NCBI GenBank assembly: GCA_030490835.1
Contig: CM059973.1
Coordinates: 62,438,008-62,502,007, forward strand
From: Annona cherimola
Lineage: Eukaryota > Streptophyta > Magnoliopsida > Magnoliales > Annonaceae
DNA length: 64,000 nt
Direction: 5' to 3'
The position numbers and the translations under genes were made by a program. Positions 58,464-64,000 of the stretch are shown here, in pieces; the first letter of the stretch is position 1; each line of letters opens with the position of its first letter. Under the pieces are notes generated by a model. It ran no database searches. It was given only the letters and a program-made list of their open reading frames with translations, and was not told where the DNA came from.

Positions 58464-58968
58464 AAACTGCCAAGTGCTGAATTGCTCCATCTTCAACCTC
58501 TTCTACAACTTCTTCTGTGTGCAAGAAACCGCCTACACAATTCTAACGTGTAGAATCTTTCTTTATTCTTTAAGCATTTGTATTCTACTTGGCTTAGTAT
58601 TGGAGACTAAGACCAAGTGAAGGCAAAGTAACTTGTGATTGGAGTAGAATTTGTCACCTACTTGTGCTTAGTTTGTATAAGGCCTCCTAGAGCTGAAATC
58701 TAGAAGAGATCAAAGGCTTTGCTGTATTGACATTCTAGTTAGTGGAACCCAAGATACTACGGAATGTTCTTGGAGGAGTGCAGTAGGGAGGGTTGTCCTA
58801 AACCACTATAATTGCTTGTGTTTGATTGTTTACTGCTTCTATATTTTATGTTTTTCATTCAAGGGGACAAAACTTTCAAGGGGTTGAGTTTTCCAGTTGC
58901 AAAAGAATTTTTTAAAGACCCAATTCACCCCTCCCCTTTTGGGCTTTGCCATAAACTAAAGACCAACA
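58464..58968 (+). mobile_element. Copia B 3' LTR, right piece
   Basis: It continues the Copia B LTR after the Gypsy A insertion. The aaactgccaagtgctgaatt segment matches 35034 onward, and it ends AAAGACCAACA. The next five bases, ACATA, approximate the target duplication in Gypsy C. Confidence 0.85.
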
Positions 58969-59640
58969 ACATATATGATATTCTATGCAGGTTTCTACGA
59001 TTTTTCCTTTACATAATGCTTGCTTACTGGGTTCTTTGAACTCACCGTTTTATTAAACAGTTGCAGAATATTCTGATTTCGAGAGCTACGGAGACTTCGA
59101 TGGGTAGAAGGGCAGTGAGGTGAAGAGTCATATGAGACTCTTATGTATGTTTGAATGTGTTTTGTAACAAGATAAACTTTAGAAGTGATAGATTTTCATT
59201 TGGTTTATTGGATGTGTGTATGACCTATATATATTTTGTGTATTGTGTGGAAGATATTTATAGTATTATTTCTTTTATATTGTGTGAATTGTATGGGTAT
59301 ATGTATTGTGTATGATGAAAATATTACAGTATGGGAGATATGGTATGATTTTGATTAATTTGTGAAGAAAATGAGGTGTTTGTTTATGATGAAGTGATAC
59401 AAGTTATTTCTTGATGTAAAGAGTTATGTGGTGAATGTTTATATTTAAGGAACATCCAAGTTACAGATGGGATGCTGCCGAAATTTTATAAATATTAGAC
59501 TAAAAATTTAGACCACTTTTATCACTACTTGGTGTGTAAACACAAGCTAGGTTGTGGACTCCACCACTTTTTAAAAGATTCCTGGCAGGAAATCCTATGA
59601 CAGCTCGACGTATGGAGTTTTCATAGGTGGGGGTGCTACA
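58969..59640 (+). mobile_element. Gypsy C 5' LTR, right piece
   Basis: It ends GGTGGGGGTGCTACA, four bases before the PBS. The cttactgggttct phrase at 59023 is similar to phrases in other Gypsy LTRs here (46884, 49084). Confidence 0.7.
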
Positions 59641-59644
59641 GAAG

Positions 59645-59656
59645 TGGTATCAGAGC
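59645..59656 (+). other. Gypsy C primer-binding site
   Basis: TGGTATCAGAGC is complementary to initiator tRNA-Met and lies four bases after the LTR end. Confidence 0.9.
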
Positions 59657-59795
59657 ATGAGGGGTGAAGTTGTAAAATTTTTAGATTGGTTATTTTAGAT
59701 TATGATTTAATTTGTAAGTTTAATATTGTAACTGAGAACTAAGAAATATAATGCTACATTTCTTGCTCTATGTTTTTCCATTTCTAGAAAGAGAT

Positions 59796-60637
59796 ATGAT
59801 GATGGGTCAAGGCCAAGAGCTAGCGCTCGCGATACTAAGGCAAGTGGAACAAGAGGCGGCAGAAAGATGTCGGTTACAAGATGAAAGGATAAGACGCTGG
59901 TTCCGTGGGCAAAAGGAACTAGTGCAACCTGAACAACTTGCCCCTCTACTAGAAGTGGGGACATGATAAAAATCTAATGTCCTTGACTCAAAATATAATG
60001 CCTCTTATAAGGAATCCTCCCACAATACCTAATAGATTACAAAAAGTCAAATAGAAGAATTTAGGAAGGAATTCTAGCTCCTGAGGATCTCGAGCAGGAG
60101 CCTAGATATAAATTGGAGCATGGGCTCTATAGGTTTAGCCACGGGGCCGCTATTGCGAAAATTACTTATAACCAAAGAAGAGTAGCACAACAATTAGCAG
60201 AAAGGCAGGCGAGGGGCGAAGAAGTAGAATTACAAGAGGATGATGGCAAGACAGTAGTCCTCATTTTGGTAGATGAACTGGTTCAAGAGGAGAACGACAA
60301 TGAAAATGCCATTGTGAATGAACAGAAATAGAATGATCTCATAGAGGCTGAGGATGAAGATGACCCCGACGAGCCTAAAGAGGGAAACGTTGATGAGCCT
60401 GTAGAGGAAGAACTTGAAGAGCCTGAAGAGGGAAACTTTGAAGAGCCTCAAGAGGAAGAACTCGAAGAGCCAGAGGAGGAGGCATTTGAGGAACCCGAGG
60501 AGGAGGATGAGGAGTTTGATGAGGAAGAGCCAGAACTTGAAGAAGAGGGAGATTTTTAAGATGATTTTCAGGAAGAGGCAGAAGTGATTGGTATAGGAGA
60601 AGATGCCCCACCTGCTAGTGACTCGGAAGGACCTTAG
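59796..60637 (+). pseudogene. Gypsy C acidic leader ORF (pre-gag), broken
   Basis: Between the PBS and gag is coding-like sequence of about 280 codons. From the ATG at 59796 it reads a Gln/Glu/Arg-rich, probably helical part (LAILRQVEQEAAERCRLQDE), then after a frameshift ISYNQRR-like basic sequence (60113-60230). It ends with a strongly acidic tract (60345-60560) built on repeated EEP-type units such as EEPEEGNFEEPQEEELEEPE. Stops at 59964, 60329 and 60558 and the frameshift break it. I know no named domain for it. An extra ORF before gag is unusual for chromoviruses, where gag normally follows the PBS closely. It may be a captured or lineage-specific ORF. The minus-strand hydrophobic frame here is a shadow. 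Confidence 0.5.
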
Positions 60638-60983
60638 CACTAGCTTACGAAAGAGGGGGCTACGGGAGTAAACGATCTATACAATTCATTTCGGTGCAAT
60701 AATAGATGTTTTAGAAATATTATTGCACATTTTTTTGAAAAAATGTAAATACTTACAAAAGTGGAAGGTAGTACATTTTTTTGAATATTGAACATGGATG
60801 ACTGTTTTTAGAGACATGGTCATACAAGTGTAATGCATGTATAACACAATTGTAAATGATGTACATGGTTAAGATAATGAAATATACATGTTTTGCTAAC
60901 TCAGTGTGTTACCATGAATTTTATTAATTGTTTTGGATATTTTAGTTAATATATGTGCTTATAATTTAAATCTTTTTATATAG
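60638..60983. other. A+T-rich spacer between leader ORF and gag
   Basis: Low-complexity A+T-rich sequence with no ORF. It ends in a tttttatatag stretch directly before the gag frame, which resembles a 3' splice site, so this spacer could be intronic. Confidence 0.4.
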
Positions 60984-60995
60984 CAAGTAGAGATA

Positions 60996-62330
60996 TTGGA
61001 AAGACGAAAGCCAGGATGTCCTAAGAAACGAAAAGTGACCGAAATCCAAACGTCGGAGCCAAATCAACAAGAGTATAGACCACCAGAGAATGTAGTACCA
61101 AATTCACTTGTAAGAGTAGAATTGGTGTCGTCATCGTTAGAAGACCCTATACAAATTGTGGATGAAAGAATACATGAGGTAGTACATGAAGCAATAGCTA
61201 AAGCTATGGATGCTGTGGATCAGCGGTGGATTGCTCGACAAGTTGATATGATGGAAAACTTTATGCGTTATCAAACGGAAAGAGAAGAACAAATGTGCAT
61301 AAACATAAATGCTGGTGGTAGATCTACACAACCAGAGGGTCAGATGAATATGGGTTTGAGGGCAATAGGAAAAGAAAACTTTCAAAGTATTCTTGAACCA
61401 AGTCAAAGAATGATGAACCCAATAAATATAAATTTCAATAGATCTGGTGTAGGATCAAGCAGAGCAAGAATAACCAAAGAGGAGCAAATGGAAGCTAATC
61501 GAAAATTTATTTCAGCATTTTTGGCACATCATCCCCCCAAATTTGCAGGTGTACCCAATCCAGTAATAGCAGAGCGATGGTTGAAGGAGATAGAAAAATT
61601 ATTTAGGATATCACCATGGACGAACACACTGAAAGTAGATTGCCCTGTTAACTTATTAATTGATGAAGTTGAGGAATGGTGGGCTACCTTATCAAGTACG
61701 ATGGAAAATCTTAATGAGGTGAAATGGGTGTAATTTGTGGAGGAATTCAAGAAAGAATATTAACACCCTAATAGATAAAAAAATTGAATTTGAGAGTTTA
61801 TATCAAGGCAAGATGAGTGTAACCAGATAAGTTACCAAATTTAATGCCTTGTTAAGATATATACTGTGGATTGCAAATTCTCCTGCATAAAAGCCACGTT
61901 GCTTTCAGGATGGATCGATGACCCATCTAAGGGAGAGTTTGGCTCCCTTTTTGCTGGTCGATTATGCTACAACATTGGAAAGAGCAACAGCCTTAGAAGC
62001 TGCAAAGCAAAGAACTTACAAGATTAGGCAAAGTAGAAAACGAACAGATTCCAATTTGAAGGAGAAAGATAACCGAGGGCAGAAAAATGAGAGAAAGGAG
62101 CTCCTTATATGCCCTAAATGTCAAAAGAAGCATAAAGGAGAGTGTTTAAAGGGGACTTTTCAATGTTATAAATGTGGACAAACTGGCCACCAAGCTAAGG
62201 ATTGTGACACTATTCAAGAAGTAAGACGTCCCCATTCAAGAAGTCAGTCCCGGGTGTTTCTGGTGCAGCAAACCTGGTCATGGAATGGCCGAATGTCCAA
62301 ACCTAAGTTGAGGTAACCAAAATTCCTGAG
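60996..62330 (+). pseudogene. Gypsy C gag (broken)
   Basis: The open frame begins downstream of a tag at 60981. The apparent start codon is TTG at 60996, so the original ATG may be lost or supplied by splicing. The N terminus is basic (RRKPGCPKKRK), like an AT-hook or nuclear localisation signal. A gag core follows (FISAFLAHHPPKFAGVPNP near 61507; VEEWWATL near 61669). After several lesions (stops from 61731, then frameshifts to about 61918) comes the C-terminal gag part LRESLAPFLLVDYATTLERA and a CCHC knuckle CYKCGQTGHQAKDC (about 62163). A second knuckle (CFWCSKPGHGMAEC, about 62255) lies in another frame, so an indel separates the two knuckles. The plan equals Gypsy A gag but the sequence is diverged. 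Confidence 0.85.
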
Positions 62331-62429
62331 GGAAGACTACTTAGCAGAAAACAACATCAACCTCGAGTCAGCAAGAAACTCAAGCTCGAGTGCATGCGCT
62401 GACTCAAAATGAATCAAAACAACAGGAGG

Positions 62430-64000
62430 AAAAAGTGGTGACAGACACAATTTTTATTTTTTGATTTCCCGCTGTGGCATTATTTGATTAAAGTGCAACA
62501 CATTCATTTATATCATGTCAATTTGTAGATACACAAGACTTGATTGTAAATGAAACTGGTACCATCGTACATATAGAATCACTTGTATATAGACTAGCTA
62601 GTATTAATCAAGAACGTAAGTTTTGTCCTATCAAAATAAGATCATGCATCTTGGAAGCAGACTTGATATTACTTCCTATGACTAAATTTGATGTCATTAT
62701 GGAATGGACTGGTTAAGTCGATGGGGAGTCACTATAAATTGCAAACAAAACAATTTCTTTTTCCACAGTACCAGGGGAGGAAATTTCTATTAAGAAATTG
62801 AAGAAATTAAAGGAGCATGCAATATTGATTTCGACAATGACGACTGCTAAGATAGTATGTCAATAATGTATGACTTTCTTGGTTTCAATGTAGTTAGTTG
62901 AAGGAAATCAGTCTAAGTTGAAACAAATTCTTGTGGTTTGCGAGTTTCCAGATGTATTCCCAGGAGAGCTACCAGGTTTGCCCTCAGAAAAAGAAGTTGA
63001 TATGACCAATTAAGTTTTACCAGGCACCGCACCGATTTCTAAGATACCTTATCATATGGCGCTTGTAGAGATGGTCGAGTTAAAAGAGTAATTGCAAGAA
63101 TTGTTGGATAATGATTTTATGCATCCCAGTGTGTCTCCATGGGGTGCACCAGTATTGTTTGTACGGAAGAAAGATGAGAGTTTTCAGTTATGTATTAATT
63201 ATCGAGAACTAAATAAACTATCAAGAACAAGTATTCATTACCAAGAATAGATGATCTGTTTGATCAACTTAATGGGGTCGTGGTATTTTCTAAGATTGAT
63301 TTGCAATTACGTTATCATCAGCTTAGAGTGAGCTCGCAAGACATTCCAAAGACGACATTCAGGACAAGATATAGATATTATGAATTTTTGATGATGCCTT
63401 TTAGGTTAATCAATGCCCTTACAGTATTTATAGATCTCACGAATAGAGTATTTCGAGAATATTTGGACAAATTTGTAGTGATGTTTATTGATGATATATT
63501 AATTTATTCTAAGTCAAAGGAAGAAAACTGTGAGCATTTGCAGATCGTATTAAATCGGCTAAGGGCAGAGATGTTGTATGCTAAATTAAAGAAATTATGA
63601 TTTTTGGCTGACTCAAGTTACATTTTTGGGGCATATCATCTCTATTGAAGGAATCAAAGTGGACCCACTAAAGATAGAAGCCGTAATGAAATGGCCAAGG
63701 CCAACCACAACAACTGAAGTTCGGAGTTTTCCAGGATTAGCTGGTTATTATTGGAGATTTGTTATGGGATTTTCTAAATTATCTGCACCACTCACTAAGT
63801 TAAATTGAAAAGGAGTTAAATATGAATGGACTGATGATAGCGAGTCAAGTTTCATAGAATTCAAACAAAGGTTGATTCAGGCACCAGTGTTAACAATTCC
63901 ATATAGTAATGCATCTCGTCAAGGGTTGGGGTATGTGTTAATGTAGAAAGGTAGGGTAATTGCGTATGCCTCAAGGCAATTGAAACCTAATGAACTAAAT
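62430..64000 (+). pseudogene. Gypsy C pol: protease and reverse transcriptase, truncated by window end
   Basis: The protease is recognisable near 62475-62530 (ATHSFISCQFVDTQ), but its catalytic triad is damaged and stops are frequent. Reverse transcriptase runs from about 62990 to 63800, with [10 protein letters not shown] near 63188, [13 protein letters not shown] near 63288, [10 protein letters not shown] near 63485 and a thumb segment [11 protein letters not shown] near 63728. The start of RNase H ([10 protein letters not shown]) lies at the window edge. Stops at 62486, 63010, 63088, 63598 and 63805 and frameshifts near 62700, 63220 and 63600 inactivate it. RNase H, integrase and the 3' LTR must lie beyond 64000. 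Confidence 0.88.

Larger units (their letters stand above)
33913..58968 (+). mobile_element. Copia B: SIRE/Maximus-type Ty1/Copia retrotransposon with env-like ORF
   Basis: The element has a 5' LTR (33913-35524), a tRNA-Met-type PBS, gag-pol (35574-40533), an env-like ORF (40818-44765) and a 3' LTR (44766-45210 plus 58464-58968). It sits in the LTR of Gypsy C with the near-duplication GCATA/ACATA. It hosts an antisense solo LTR and a complete Gypsy A. Without these insertions it spans roughly 9.3 kb. Domain order (GAG, PR, INT, RT, RNase H) is Copia-type. The large post-pol ORF is typical of the SIRE/Maximus lineage. Confidence 0.8.
32092..64000 (+). mobile_element. Gypsy C: Ty3/Gypsy retrotransposon, outermost layer, truncated by window end
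   Basis: Its 5' LTR is in two pieces (about 32092-33912 and 58969-59640), separated by the Copia B insertion. The PBS, an acidic leader ORF, gag, protease and reverse transcriptase follow to the end of the window. The right LTR border is sharp (GGGGGTGCTACA, then the PBS). The left border is a guess at the first suitable TG; it could lie a few hundred bases either side. The 3' LTR is outside the window. Many stops and frameshifts make the copy inactive. Confidence 0.65.

Noticed and set aside
60230..60640. Leu/Phe-rich minus-strand ORF as a membrane protein
   Set aside because: It is the complement of the Glu/Pro-rich acidic tract on the plus strand.

Overview
The window is plant nuclear DNA from a retrotransposon-rich intergenic region, probably pericentromeric or otherwise heterochromatic. 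I base this on the high A+T content, plant-type LTR retrotransposons of several lineages, a plant L1-type LINE with a C-terminal RNase H, plant MITE families (hAT, Harbinger-like, long-TIR) and only one small candidate host gene. An angiosperm is very likely; I cannot name the species from sequence alone. No tRNA, rRNA, CRISPR or bacterial features were seen.

Left part (1-18.8 kb). A reverse-oriented LTR-like repeat (called family E here) lies at the left edge and recurs at about 11.3-17 kb. Between them are three copies of a Tat/Athila-type LTR. Two of these face each other head to head around broken gag/leader sequence. The second E copy is a nest: a solo SIRE-like LTR (11447-14993) is inserted in E, another solo LTR (12968-14840) is inserted in that, and a Harbinger-like MITE sits inside the inner one. 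An hAT-type MITE (15407-16154) also interrupts E, and the E copy at the left edge supplies its empty site.

Middle part (18.8-32 kb). This holds the only plausible host gene, a 98-codon secreted proline-rich peptide (19700-19996) with a TATA box, plus a rearranged relative near 31.3 kb. A full-length but mutated LINE (21982-27947) is bounded by 13-bp target duplications. Several inverted-repeat elements are also present.

Right part (32-64 kb). This is one multi-level nest. A Ty3/Gypsy element (Gypsy C) begins near 32 kb and runs past the window end. Its 5' LTR is split by a SIRE/Maximus-type Ty1/Copia element (Copia B, 33.9-58.97 kb). The env-like ORF of Copia B is split by an antisense solo LTR of Gypsy A, and its 3' LTR is split by a complete Gypsy A chromovirus (45211-58458). 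The 5' LTR of Gypsy A carries a solo LTR of another family, and its 3' LTR carries a solo LTR related to Copia B. Most insertion boundaries have readable target-site duplications, so the insertion order can be read directly. All element ORFs carry stops and frameshifts, so the layout records successive insertion, LTR-LTR recombination and decay rather than an active operon-like system.
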